From NCBI GenBank assembly GCA_000507305.1, contig DF239891.1, positions 62,001 through 126,000 of the forward strand: a DNA stretch of 64,000 bases, given 5' to 3'. The notes under the pieces were generated by a model that saw only the letters and a program-made list of their open reading frames with translations, was not told where the DNA came from and did no database searches. This document shows positions 13,401 to 23,108 of the stretch, one piece after another. The DNA comes from Breviolum minutum Mf 1.05b.01. Taxonomy: Eukaryota; Sar; Dinophyceae; Suessiales; Symbiodiniaceae. Position 1 is the first letter of the stretch. The number at the start of each line of letters is the position of its first letter. The position numbers and the translations under genes were made by a program.

Positions 13401-13514
13401 AGCAATGCGCTTTGGCAAATCCTGATCTTCAAAAGAATTGCCAGGTTGAATGCTAAATCGAAAGGGTCGAATGTCTCTGGCCGCTCTAGCCGCTTGTATA
13501 TCAAGGGGCAAGCT
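7487..13514 (-). CDS. secY: Plastid-type SecY protein translocase subunit, about 18 short exons
   Basis: SecY forms the ten-helix protein-conducting channel. Here it probably acts in the thylakoid or plastid envelope, because eukaryotic nuclear genomes carry bacterial-type SecY only for organelles. Exons: 13514-13371 (DLPKRIAIVILLLALAR, helix 1), 13187-13125, 12628-12562 (LFGGGLGRVSLFAL, plug), 12470 to about 12336 (GIGPYITSSIIFQILTT), 11969-11828, 11481-11445, 11129-11084 (IADQITEQ), 10857-10815 (LGNGSSLLVF), 10192-10107, 9868-9793 (QAERRIPILFAKR), 9617-9534, 8939-8861, 8281-8244, 8072-8006 (DPKDMAQNLRKQ), 7934-7878 (IPQVRPGRETEEYLRE), 7762 to about 7683, and a last exon 7549-7487 with an acidic tail and TGA. 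Phases agree at nearly all junctions; several introns use GC donors. The 12336/11969 junction and helix 10 are unresolved. A 1-base assembly gap lies in one intron. Confidence 0.93.
8581..8856. repeat. Near-identical 138-bp duplication either side of a single N
   Basis: Positions 8581-8718 and 8720-8856 are the same AT-rich sequence, beginning gtgtatatacac and ending ggccaagtt. They differ only in microsatellite length and are separated by one undetermined base at 8719. This is the pattern expected when two overlapping contig ends are joined without merging, so the second copy is probably an assembly artefact. It lies in a secY intron and does not affect the coding sequence. Confidence 0.85.
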
Positions 13515-13729
13515 CTATATGTCACCAAAAATTGAAGAAAGTCACTAGCGAGATGCTGGTAAGGGATTCTTGGGACATGCTGTGTACCTATTCAAAACTT
13601 ATGCATCCGTGGCAAACTTAATTACGCACAGAGAAACCCACAGCCCAAGCCTCGCGAAAGAAACAAATCAAAATTAACGGTGCAGGTCTAGTATCACTCG
13701 GGATCAACAGTGGCCATGCAAATGCTATT

Positions 13730-13918
13730 TCAAACACGTAGGACCGGAACTTCCAAATTTCTTTCTTTTCTCCAAGCGTCTCCCTTGGTCAGAAGAGACA
13801 AGTAGTTCACCTCACTCTTCACCTCTGCTCGTCGCAGCATGGCCGTTTCTGACGTGGCCGGACGGTCGCGGCCTCGAAATGAAGAAAAGTTCGGGTTCGT
13901 CCGGTGCAAGTTCAACAC
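13730..13918 (-). CDS. Coding-like exon, possibly secY N-terminal region
   Basis: A protein-like minus-strand frame (MLRRAEVKSEVNYLSLLTKG within it) lies directly upstream of the first recognised secY exon and downstream of a signal-peptide exon at 15060. It is rich in Ser, Arg and Asn at its start, as a transit peptide would be. No splice junction ties it to secY, so membership is inference. Confidence 0.3.
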   Translation of the reverse strand: MLNLHRTNPNFSSFRGRDRPATSETAMLRRAEVKSEVNYLSLLTKGDAWRKERNLEVPVLRV

Positions 13919-14239
13919 GTAAAGGGAAAAATAACAAAAAAGATTTTAAAAAAAAAGGTTTGCATTCAAATTTTGAGTTCGTGTAAATCCATGTATAATC
14001 CGGAAACAGGCCGAGTCCATGTTCAGCACAGACAAAAACATATGGATACCTTTACATGTCTCGCTTCCTTGACAATAGGCGATACAACGGAGCATAAAGG
14101 TATTGTTGGATGCCAGGGCATAGTTGCATGCGCTCGCAGGCTGAGTTTTTTGATTTTTGAGGTCTAGAACAAATGAAAACATGCAAAAAGAGTCCTCTCT
14201 GAACATGTCTCATCATTTCAGCATATCTTTAGGGCAGCC

Positions 14240-14450
14240 TCTACAAATTGATTGTGTGATTGTGGATCGACAGAGTGCGCAGAGTCAAGCCACTGAAAAA
14301 AATATGAAAACGGAAAACATTGCAAAAACAAATGCTCATCACTGAGTGTGGGACAAAGGCGCACGCTAGCTCCTGCCAAGAGGGCCGCAACTCCATAAAC
14401 GGCCTGACACCGAGGGTTGCACAAGACACGTTGGAAGGACAGTGAGAACA
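14240..14450 (-). CDS. Coding-like hydrophobic exon, unidentified
   Basis: The minus-strand frame contains NPRCQAVYGVAALLAGASV, a protein-like hydrophobic stretch, between the candidate targeting exon at 15.0 kb and secY. It may be an N-terminal exon of secY or of a separate small gene. No junction was verified. The rest of 13.9-16.2 kb contains only short competing frames on both strands that I cannot assign. Confidence 0.25.
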
Positions 14451-14931
14451 ATATCCACAGTGCATGAAATTATGGATCTTATGATACTTGATATATACTT
14501 TTATTTAAAAGATATGCCTGTGCTGCATATTCCAAAAATATATACCGCCTTGTCCGACTCAGTTTCACAGGACGACACTTCGACACCGAAAACGCTCATC
14601 CTGACATGCCGCATGCCTTCGAAGTGGTTGGATGTGGTTGTACACTCGGCTCTGGATGCAGGTGTTCTAAGTGTTCCGTTGCATCCAGAGGCTCAGTGGA
14701 CTGAGTGGCAGGACCTGCAAACAGCGCGATCCGAATTATATAGAATCAGCTTTCGTTTCGGTGGAGATATCAATGGATTCGGAGATTTGACAGAAACGGT
14801 GCATTCCCTCACAGGCACCAGTTCTTCGCAAAGTCCAGTACAGCAATCATAGCATACAATTCCAAAAAAAAACACCAAAAAACTGTATCAACCTTGATAT
14901 CTGCTAAAAGGCTTTAGTTTTCGAGTGTTGC

Positions 14932-15060
14932 ATAAGTCAAGTCGTGGCGGCCTCTTCTTGGCGCTATGAAGCTCAAGATGCCGGCCCCACCACAAGCGCC
15001 AGCAGCGCAAGCGGCCACCAGCGCCAGTGACCCATGGCGAACTCCACGCTCGCGACCCAT
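14932..15060 (-). CDS. Possible plastid-targeting first exon
   Basis: An ATG at 15060 opens a short frame with an Arg-rich start, a hydrophobic Ala/Gly-rich core (LALVAACAAGACGGAG) and then SFIAPRRGR. In peridinin dinoflagellates, plastid proteins carry a signal peptide followed by a transit peptide that often begins with an FVAP-like motif; FIAP fits that pattern. A TTTTGCAG acceptor lies 24 bases upstream, which suits a trans-splice site. Its position about 1.5 kb upstream of secY helix 1 makes it a candidate first exon of that gene. The connecting exons are not established, and it may be an unrelated secreted protein. Confidence 0.35.
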
Positions 15061-16250
15061 GGCGTTCGTTTTGGAGCCCGAGAAGCTGCAAAATGCGTTG
15101 TGTTCCTTCATGGTCCTTCATCTTCGTATATTTTGGCAAATTTAAATGGGCAAAATGGTGGACATGTTAAGATTTCTATAATACTTGCCAAAAGTGTTGG
15201 CCTGCACATTCCAAAACAATGGATGCCTATTTGCAAGTGAGTGCCAACCAAAAAGGCCGGTGCCATCAGCTGTTTATCGAATCATATTCTCATGTCTCAT
15301 TCGAAGCCCGCACCACCCAAAAGGCACTCGGCCATGAATCTGAACTTCTGCGCAGCCCTCAAAATACCTAGCAATGCTGCAGACTGCTGTCCCGAATTCG
15401 GATATACGGAACATCCCAGGTCGACAGGCTTCTCACATAGTGCTTATGCTTTTGCACAAATGACAAATGTTACAGAACAAAAATCGGAGAAATCATTTGG
15501 ATGCCATGTGATGCGACGTGCAACGTTAAGTGCCACCTTCTGAATGTCTCGTGCTGCATCGTTGCGCTCATGAGGACGATGCCTCGGACACGGTTGGAAT
15601 GATCACTGAAATCGATTTGTCAGTTGAGAAAGATCATAACAAACGTGGTACGAACCATGCCATCGGAATTTGGAAGAACGATCATGGTTCGTACCTGTTC
15701 CTACCCCTTTGACGCATGTCTTGTGTTTTTTGTTGACCTGGGACGTGTGCAGGCGGAAAAAAAAAGAACCTTTTTAGGGACATTAGGCGCAGTCTTTGAT
15801 ACCGAATCGTTTGCACATAGAAATCGCTTTGCATCCGCGCATCCCCGTGAATCTGTAGACCAACAAGTGTGGCCCTTCTACAATTCTCTTCCTGATGGTT
15901 TGATGTCGTTTTACAGATTTATGATTCATGTTTTTTATGGTTTTTCGTGAAGTTTTTGTGCTCCCAAGATCTTCCAAGGCCGCAGAAGGTTCCCAGCACA
16001 GAAGCGCTTCCAGCTCAATAAAGTGTACGCAGAATCTTTTTCTTTAAGGTTCGTGAAATCAAGTTTTTCTGATTCTCCAAGTCCCACGAAATTCCGGACC
16101 TGTGCAGATTGCTGAGGCTACGGCGTAGCTCAGGCCTAAGGTGTTGAAGCGTGGAAAAAACGGTCAAAAGGTGTGCCAAATGTATCCAAATAAGGTGAAC
16201 AATGGTCAACATAAATTTTCACAAGAAGTTTATGGAAGTTTCGGGTAGTT

Positions 16251-17731
16251 CTAAAGACGAATCCATCTGCATTGCTGGGACTTCAGACTCCTTAAGAAAG
16301 ATGGCAACACATCTTCACAATAGAGCAGCCTCCAATGCCCTATGCTACGGCGCCTCTTGGCCAAGAGCTCTCGGATAGTCATGAGCAAGAAGTCTGTCAC
16401 CTGCGAGGAACACTTGAACAGTCTTCCACGAAAAGCAATCCTACTGACATTCCCACTCTCACTAATCGGCTGTCACAAAAAAAAGGTGATAGCAAAGATA
16501 GGCAAAGGTGCCACTGCCCTTTTGCATTCTTCACTTTTCGAGAACACTCGTTGAGACCATGCGACTTTACTGTGAATTTCTTCAAGAGGCTTGTCTTCGA
16601 GTGTTGCTAATCCGCTTTCAGCGGCTTGCGAAAATATTGGCAACAAGTCCCTGACTGCCTGAGGCTCTAAGCATTTCACATAGCTGACATAGCTATGAAA
16701 CCCAGAACTCTTTGCACATTGGACACCCTAAGCTTTCAGCTTTAGAATCCAGTAATCTGTTGGGTTTCAAATCCTGGCTACAATAGCTGGACGGCTACGA
16801 ACCAAAAACGACGGAATGGTGACTGCTAACTCATCATGGACAAGAACCACCTGTAGTGTATCAACCTTTTGCACAGATGGAATTGATGGAATTCTTCCCC
16901 AATCTTCCGTAAACCGGGCTGCTACGGTGCCATAAACCCAGCCAAAACTCCTGCCCATGTAAACTTCCACGAGTTGGCCCGTCTCAAAACGCCGCTGGAT
17001 GTGCTGAAAAGAAGCGCTGCATTTGCTTCCGTCGCTTAGCAAGATCTCATAGCTAGGATACGAAAGAAGATGAGACATCTGCCAGGTAGGAGCATTTAGG
17101 ATGTGTCCTGTCACTGTTCAAACTGTTGAAACGTTTAAGACTGGTGAGGCTGTTCAGAGTGTTCAGACTTGTCCGAGAAGGGTTCAACAACAGCGGAGAT
17201 GCAATAGTTTCAACACTATAGCATGTAACATCATGTGACAATCCTTTCTGATATCTTGTCATCTACAAGAGTCATTCAATGTCCCACTGCTAAAATTCCT
17301 ATTGCTGCTATTGAGTTGAAAGTAGATCACTTCATGACCTAATCTACATAGCCAGCCCGTCCTGATACCCAGAGCTGCTTTCCATCAGACTCAATCGACA
17401 CACTTACCCGCATGCCCTCATCCAAGGGTGATTGTAGTCTACACATCGGCACCATCTGACGAATCTTCACGCCAACCTTGCAATTGTAGAGAGGCCATTC
17501 GAGTTCGGATTGGGATCCACTAGGTCCGCCAGGTTCTTCACCCATTTCAGTCGCAGTGTAGAAGTGTCCGGAGCCCAGGATCATTGCAGGTACCACGCGA
17601 CCGTAGGTTTCAGAATGGTAAAGGACCAAATCTCCATCCTCATAAGCCTCGAGCAAAGGTGATGTGGACAACATCTGAAAAACCTGAGGTGGCAGTGATG
17701 AGATCTCTTCCTGCAGGGTGAGAAACTGCAA
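16251..17731 (-). CDS. Unidentified multi-exon protein with small barrel-like modules
   Basis: Long protein-like exons follow one another. About 17731-17350 includes DGDLVLYHSETYGRVVPAMI. About 17078-16785 includes VEVYMGRSFGWVYGTVAARF. About 16663-16510 includes AVRDLLPIFSQAAESG. About 16447-16251 ends in a TAG stop. The 17350/17078 junction (GT donor, CAG acceptor) is in phase and joins the first two exons. The V-x-V-Y...GxVYGTV pattern in the first two exons resembles SH3- or Tudor-like barrels, but I cannot name the family. A further coding-like stretch at about 17900-17780 lies upstream; its junction with 17731 is out of phase as read, so either a donor is misplaced or it is another gene. 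Confidence 0.6.
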
Positions 17732-18048
17732 ACGGAGTCACTGAGTCCGAACAAAAGAACGGCAGTTTCAGTCTTACGGTTAAGAGTACAGCCGTAATAC
17801 AAAATTCCCAAGGTCTCCTGATCAGAACCCCCATCTTTCATCCATTCCAACTCATCCTCCATTGCGTCAGAGATGTCTCGCAAGGATTTGCTATGTGAAA
17901 ACCTGAGCTTGGAGGACGTGTGGAAGAATCCGACTCTTCTCGATTGACATTGCCCACGTTGCAATGTAAATCCATAAAATTAAAAAAAATCTAAAACCCT
18001 CATCCCTTGCATCAGTCGATACTCATGGAGGCTTAAGGATATAGTTTT

Positions 18049-18246
18049 TCATAGGTCGAGGCACGAAGTTGTCTTTGCTACCAGTGGCTGGGCTGGCTCT
18101 AAATCCACAGAGAAACGGCTCAGGCCTTTGAAGCCGTTCAGTTGCTTCACAACGGAGTCAGGGTTCAAATGCCACTTCACCAGGATCTTCTGAGACTTTT
18201 TCGACCTTTCAGCTGTCAGCAGTAAGCATAAGAAGTCATAAGACAT
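18049..18246 (-). CDS. C-terminal-looking exon, unidentified
   Basis: After a CTGACAG acceptor near 18210 the frame reads ERSKKSQKILVKWHLNPDSV and runs to a stop at 18049. Composition is protein-like. It sits between the kelch gene stop (18462) and the barrel-module gene (17.7 kb). It may be the upstream part of the latter, with a donor before the stop, but phases do not match as read. Confidence 0.35.
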   Translation of the reverse strand: MSYDFLCLLLTAERSKKSQKILVKWHLNPDSVVKQLNGFKGLSRFSVDLEPAQPLVAKTTSCLDL

Positions 18247-18461
18247 TCGAAACTCAAACTCAAGAGATGTTAAAATATGCTACAAATAAAAATGGAGGCT
18301 ATTCTCCTAAAACGGGCGCACTGGACGCCTAACTTGCTTTGATGGTGATCCATATGGTCCATTAAAGTGTAAAAAGGTGACAATTTTGGGATTCGACTCT
18401 TTCGATTGCTTCAAGCTTGGGAGGAAACAAACAAAAGAAAAAAAAACTTTCGATGTTTTTT

Positions 18462-21086
18462 TTAAATTGCCTGCCTTGCACTCGCAGTGGCCGTAACTTC
18501 ATCTACCAGCTTTCCTCGAGTGAAGTCAAACGTTTGCATTCCACCTTTGGCTCGAATGTGTGCCTGGCCTTTGACAGGCCTCCGTAAACGCCGCTTTAGC
18601 AGGAAGGCAACAATGAGACTTCCACAGAAACAAAAAATCAAAGTTACAATTGCAACAACTCCAGCAGATGCGGCTGCAGTTTCTCCTGTGGGTAAGAGAC
18701 CATCAAAGGAAATCGTCTGCATCACTGCAAAGAGCGATAGATGGGTCGTCTGGCACCATGTGCCTGAAGTGCCTGAAGCCACTCCGACCGGCACCTGCAG
18801 CTCTATTCTTGTACCCTCTGAAGACCAATCTCTTGAGACTGGGTCATAGAACACACATAGATCCCCTTCAATTGGATTAGACTCTCGGATTCGAAAGTAC
18901 AGCGGTTGCCTCAATCCGGTGACAGTGGCCAATCCCACTGAGCCACTCTGTTCTGAGGCCAATGACAGGTCTAAAACTCGTGAGTTAAGGATTCCTTTGG
19001 TAGATCCTGTGGATTCGGATAATGTAGATGTTGCTTCAGGGAGCTCTTGTAGAGCAGCAGCATTGAGCTCTGTGACCACTAGCATTTTGTTCCTACCAAC
19101 GTTTGCATTCAGCAGCTCTTCAGGGAGCAGGACTGGCATCTGCCCTACCTCTGTTGAGACCTCGACTGCCTGCCAAGCGGCACCGTCAGATGAAGCGTTT
19201 TCAAAAACACCAGTTTCGGAGCCCAAGGGTGGAACCTTCAGTATGGTGACTTGGCCCGAAGGCGTGGAAGCTTTGATCTCGCTGGAGCCACTGGAGCTGA
19301 AGTTGCTGAAGGCACTCACAACAGCTTGCAGCGAATCTAAGACTATCTGCCCTTGAATGCCTTGCAAACCTTCAGGAACCAGCACCACTGAATGAAGAGT
19401 TGTACTGGACGTGGAGGATGTTTGTGAAACTGTAGTCGTGCTGGATGATGAGAAAGTTGAGGAACTGCTGGTTTCAGAGGTCTCTGTAGCTGACTGTGAT
19501 GAAGTTGTGCTGGTGCTGGAGAACGATGTGGAAATAGTGGTCGAGCTGATGGAACTTGAAGTCGACGAGAATGTGGATGAAGAAGTGGAAGTTCCAGTGC
19601 GCGATGATGAAGTTGAACTTTTTGAACTTGTGCTGGTCCAAGAGGTAGAAGTCAGTGACAGTGAAGATGTTGAAGAGGAAGCTAGAGAGAGTGAAGTGGT
19701 GGACGATGTGAACGATAGCGAAGATGTGGTAGAGGATGTGGAGTATAACAAAGATGTGGAAGAAGATGTGAATGACAATGATGACGTGAAGGATAAAGTT
19801 GATGTGGTGCTAAGGGGTAGCGGAGTGGTCGTTGCTGTGGAATTTGCTGAACTGAAAGATGAAGACGTCTCAATTGCAGTGAATGTCAAACTTGATGTAA
19901 AAAGACTGGGCGTTGAAATTGTTGAAGTTGTTGAAGTTGAAGTTGAGATTGTTGTATTGCTTGTTGTGAAGGTGGTCGTTAAAGTGGCAGTTATCGTGGT
20001 GGTGCCAAAGGGATCTAAGGTCCAGACATCGGCGAGCGCAGAGTCTCCTTGGCCCCCAAGCAGCAGCATCCTGTTGCCTGACTTCCAAACAGCTGCAGCA
20101 TGCGAGCGCGCAGGAGGAGAACTGCTGGCTGGCGAAACGAAGACCCACCGGTCATCGGGTGCCTCCCACGTAAGACCTGTGACCCAAAGATCATCTAAGA
20201 CATTTCCAGTCGCATCTACACCTCCATAAACCAAGACGTAATATTCTGTCGAAAGAAAAACACAAACATGTTCAGAACGAGCAGGAAGAAGATCACCTTC
20301 CCGTGAAATCGAAGTCCATTGATTTGATTCTGGGTCGTAAGCCCACAGGTCTTGAAACTTGTTCCCATCCCCTCCATCCCCTCCAACAACAATCATCGCA
20401 CGAAGGTTTTTATCCCAAACCGCTGTATGTCCAGTACGAGCAGCTGGAGCAGTTGTCCATGACTGATCTGGCATGGACCACACCCACGAAGCATTGAATG
20501 GGCTCCGCTGACAGAATTGAACCTTCTGCCTGGTGTTGCCATCACTGCCGATTCCTCCAAATATGATAAGCTTGGAGCGGTCCAAGACTGACGTACGCTC
20601 CGAAACACTCGGTGTATTTGGCTGAACCAAGACTGCCGTATGCCCCGAAACAATCGGGGTATTTGCCTGCACGCGGTCATGCCAAGTCAATGTTGAGAGA
20701 TCAAACTCCCACATCTGCTGGAAGGAACCAGAAGAATTGATTCCGCCCACAATAAGCATTGAAGTGTTTGAGAAGCCCACTGCGGAATGGCCCCACAATG
20801 CTGAGGGTCCCAGAACACCTTCCGATGCCTCCCACAGGACGAACCATGTATTGCTATTGGGTGAGTACTTCCAAAGCTGAATTGCAGGTTGAGTATCCAC
20901 ACTTGTCAAACCGCCAAAAAGCAGAAAAGATTGGTCACCCTTTTCCCAAACAGCAGAATGTTCGTAACGACCCTCTGGCCCTGTTTCAGGCTCTGCCTTC
21001 TGGTCCCATAGTTGTGATTGGGCTCTCCAACAGCAAGCAACGAAAAACCACCTTCCAAAGAGGCTCATGGGAAGATTGGATGTCAA
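18462..21086 (-). CDS. Intronless kelch-propeller, mucin-stalk, GPS-like, single-pass membrane protein
   Basis: An uninterrupted 874-codon frame, the only long intronless gene here. Residues 1-25 are a signal peptide. Residues 35-365 form a kelch beta-propeller with repeated hydrophobic-GG blades (LIIFGG, MIVVGG, LVYGG, MLLLGG) and Trp-containing DLWAYDP-type strands. Residues about 370-580 are an almost pure Ser/Thr stalk, expected to be extended and O-glycosylated. A folded region ends with CVFYDPVSRDWSSEG and then THLSLFAVM near residue 782, matching the GPS cleavage-site pattern (C-x-W/Y-D...WS..G...HL-S/T...FAV). A transmembrane helix follows at about 808-830, then a basic cytoplasmic tail (LLKRRLRRPVK). 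It is probably a cell-surface adhesion or sensing protein. No partner is evident. A relict spliced leader lies 54 bases upstream of the ATG. Confidence 0.9.
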   Translation of the reverse strand: MTSNLPMSLFGRWFFVACCWRAQSQLWDQKAEPETGPEGRYEHSAVWEKGDQSFLLFGGLTSVDTQPAIQLWKYSPNSNTWFVLWEASEGVLGPSALWGHSAVGFSNTSMLIVGGINSSGSFQQMWEFDLSTLTWHDRVQANTPIVSGHTAVLVQPNTPSVSERTSVLDRSKLIIFGGIGSDGNTRQKVQFCQRSPFNASWVWSMPDQSWTTAPAARTGHTAVWDKNLRAMIVVGGDGGDGNKFQDLWAYDPESNQWTSISREGDLLPARSEHVCVFLSTEYYVLVYGGVDATGNVLDDLWVTGLTWEAPDDRWVFVSPASSSPPARSHAAAVWKSGNRMLLLGGQGDSALADVWTLDPFGTTTITATLTTTFTTSNTTISTSTSTTSTISTPSLFTSSLTFTAIETSSSFSSANSTATTTPLPLSTTSTLSFTSSLSFTSSSTSLLYSTSSTTSSLSFTSSTTSLSLASSSTSSLSLTSTSWTSTSSKSSTSSSRTGTSTSSSTFSSTSSSISSTTISTSFSSTSTTSSQSATETSETSSSSTFSSSSTTTVSQTSSTSSTTLHSVVLVPEGLQGIQGQIVLDSLQAVVSAFSNFSSSGSSEIKASTPSGQVTILKVPPLGSETGVFENASSDGAAWQAVEVSTEVGQMPVLLPEELLNANVGRNKMLVVTELNAAALQELPEATSTLSESTGSTKGILNSRVLDLSLASEQSGSVGLATVTGLRQPLYFRIRESNPIEGDLCVFYDPVSRDWSSEGTRIELQVPVGVASGTSGTWCQTTHLSLFAVMQTISFDGLLPTGETAAASAGVVAIVTLIFCFCGSLIVAFLLKRRLRRPVKGQAHIRAKGGMQTFDFTRGKLVDEVTATASARQAI

Positions 21087-21140
21087 GCAAGGAAGACCAA
21101 AGGCTCATCTTGATATTAAGGATATTTAAGCATCATTACC

Positions 21141-21162
21141 CTTGAGCCACCATGGGTACAAA
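21141..21162 (-). other. Relict dinoflagellate spliced-leader sequence
   Basis: Read on the minus strand these 22 bases match the 22-nt dinoflagellate spliced leader at 17 positions, including an unbroken final TGGCTCAAG. They lie immediately 5' of the intronless kelch gene in the same orientation, with a 54-base spacer that would be its 5' UTR. Established knowledge: mature leaders are added post-transcriptionally, and genomic copies next to genes arise when trans-spliced mRNA is reverse-transcribed and reinserted. Confidence 0.75.
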
Positions 21163-21789
21163 CTCCACAATTCTCATACTGACTTAGGACAGGTACAAAC
21201 TTGCTCACAGGCAACAGTAAGAACGAAGACCAGTTCTTTCAGAACCCATTCATAGATATGGACACATGGACACACACTCATGTGACTCATCAGCTTAGAC
21301 GCGCAGCAGTTCTTTTCCCAAAGCAAACTGGCACGGCAACCTGGCATGTTCGCGCGATTGTGGGCAAAGCAATTGTTCGGGCAGCTATGTGAATTAAGCA
21401 GTTCAAATTGGCGAAAATGTGCTGAAATCACTGAAACCCTCTGAAAGCTGCACTGAGAGTTTGCCGCTTGCCATGCTTGCCTAGGGAACGTATTCTTTTC
21501 TCTGATTCATGTCCTGCTGGATCTGCCTCATCTCTTTGGCATCAGTCCTCGGCAAATTTGATAATAGGGATCAAACACCACGGAGGGAAAAGATCCGTGG
21601 GGTTAAAAGAATCATTGAATGGAAACATAGTTGTGTTCTTATTTTAAAAAAAAAACGCAAATAAAAGACAAATAAAAGAGAATCCACTATTTCAAAAAAA
21701 CGTGAAAAACTGGCAAATAATAGGGAATCCACTGTTTCAAAAAACGTGAAAAAATGTGATGTAAACACACCTTTTTTGGAAAATCACCT

Positions 21790-22130
21790 TTTTTTAACCT
21801 TTTTTTTTGTCATTTTTTCCTGTTTTCCGATGTAAAGGTTTATTTTTCACTCGGTGGTCCTGTTTTCTTCCTGGATTCCCGGAATTTGGGAAAATCACTT
21901 TTTTTATCTTTTTTTGTCTTTTTTTCCTGTTTTCCGATGTAAAAGTTGATTTTTCACACGGTGGTCCTGTTTTCTTCCTGGATTCCTGGAATCCGTGTTT
22001 TTTTTTGTGTGTTTGTTTTTTGCCTTTTTTTCCTGTTTTCCGATGTAAAAGTTGATTTTTCACACGGTGGTCCTGTTTTCTTCCTGGATTCCTGGAATCC
22101 GTGTTTTTTTTCTCTTTTTTTTGTGTTTTT
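21790..22130. repeat. Tandem T-rich repeat, about 3 copies of an 80-110 bp unit
   Basis: The motif cctgttttccgatgtaaa, then ttcacacggtggtcctg, then ttcctggattcc recurs at about 21830, 21925 and 22035, separated by long T tracts. On the minus strand it translates as a Lys-rich repetitive frame, which I treat as a by-product of the repeat. The surrounding 21.16-21.79 kb has no supported gene. Confidence 0.8.
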
Positions 22131-23108
22131 TTCCTGTTTCTATTACGTTTATTTTCTGTTTTTTTTAAATTGGTACTTTCAGACTTTCCATATGAAGATT
22201 CTTTTAACCGTGGGGTCGAATTCGTCTTTTTTTGTCGTTTCCATGGATCTTTGGCAGCCCAGTCCATCACGCTTCCGTCCCGTTTCATCCCTTTTCCTTG
22301 CGAACCCTGGCCGTCCTGTAGCCATGCAGATACTTCTTGTAACATGCGCAGCAAACAAAAGAGCTGCGCCTCGAGTTTCATCGTTTTCACATGTTTTCAC
22401 CGACTCCACCCTCGGTTCCATTGTTCCATTGTTTGTTCCTTCAAAAAAGAAGTGTTGAGAAGTCTTGCGTGTGGCAACCCAGAAACTTGAAAGCACAACA
22501 AAGTATTACAAAGATTCTCAAATGTAGACCATGTGTTACATCAGGAACCTTCCTACAGCACATTCCAGAAACATGGGACAAACAGGTGTGTTTCGCCATG
22601 CTTGAGGTTGCACCAAATGCAAAGATTTCACGCAACATTGGAGGCACACACCAAAATATGCACAGCTGACAGTGTGGGTACATGGTCCTTTGTTTCAAAG
22701 CCATGCAACACAGTCTGGCTTGCCGAAAGAAGCTACCACGATATGCAAAATTCTGTCCTAATTTGACTTCTCACGATACTAGCAAACAAATAATTGAAAA
22801 AACTAGAGAAAGCCTCAGATATCAAAACAATGGGCTCTAGAAAATCCGAACTTTCCCAAAGAGGTACAGCCAATAGTTTTTGAGAATGGTTTCGGCAACT
22901 TTCTGTGTTTGGTTTTCTGATCTTTTCGATATTCGATATGTTTCTTGGCGTTCCCGAATCTGTTTTTATCTCTGAGCAATGAATCTGAGGTTCAGAAACA
23001 TGTTTTTTTTCTTTTTTCGAAGCGTTTTTGTTTAACGTTCAAAGCAAAAACGGCCTACCAAAACATGCAGCTTTTCAAATACACAAAACGAGACCAAAAA
23101 CAAGTTGG
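22131..23108. other. No confirmed gene; a possible minus-strand exon at about 22390-22230
   Basis: A short protein-like stretch on the minus strand (LFCLLRMLQEVSAWLQDGQG) precedes the T-rich repeat but has no verified splice sites or family. The rest shows only short conflicting frames. Confidence 0.3.

Noticed and set aside
14442-14852. 137-codon plus-strand frame
   Set aside because: The minus strand is open in the same place, no motif is recognised, and no splice or start evidence supports either.
19411-20229. 272-codon plus-strand frame rich in Val, Glu and Asp
   Set aside because: It is the exact antisense of the Ser/Thr stalk of the kelch protein. Codon bias in the stalk removes stops on the other strand.
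21794-22390. 198-codon Lys-rich minus-strand frame
   Set aside because: Most of it is the translation of the T-rich tandem repeat; only the first 50 residues look protein-like and they lack support.
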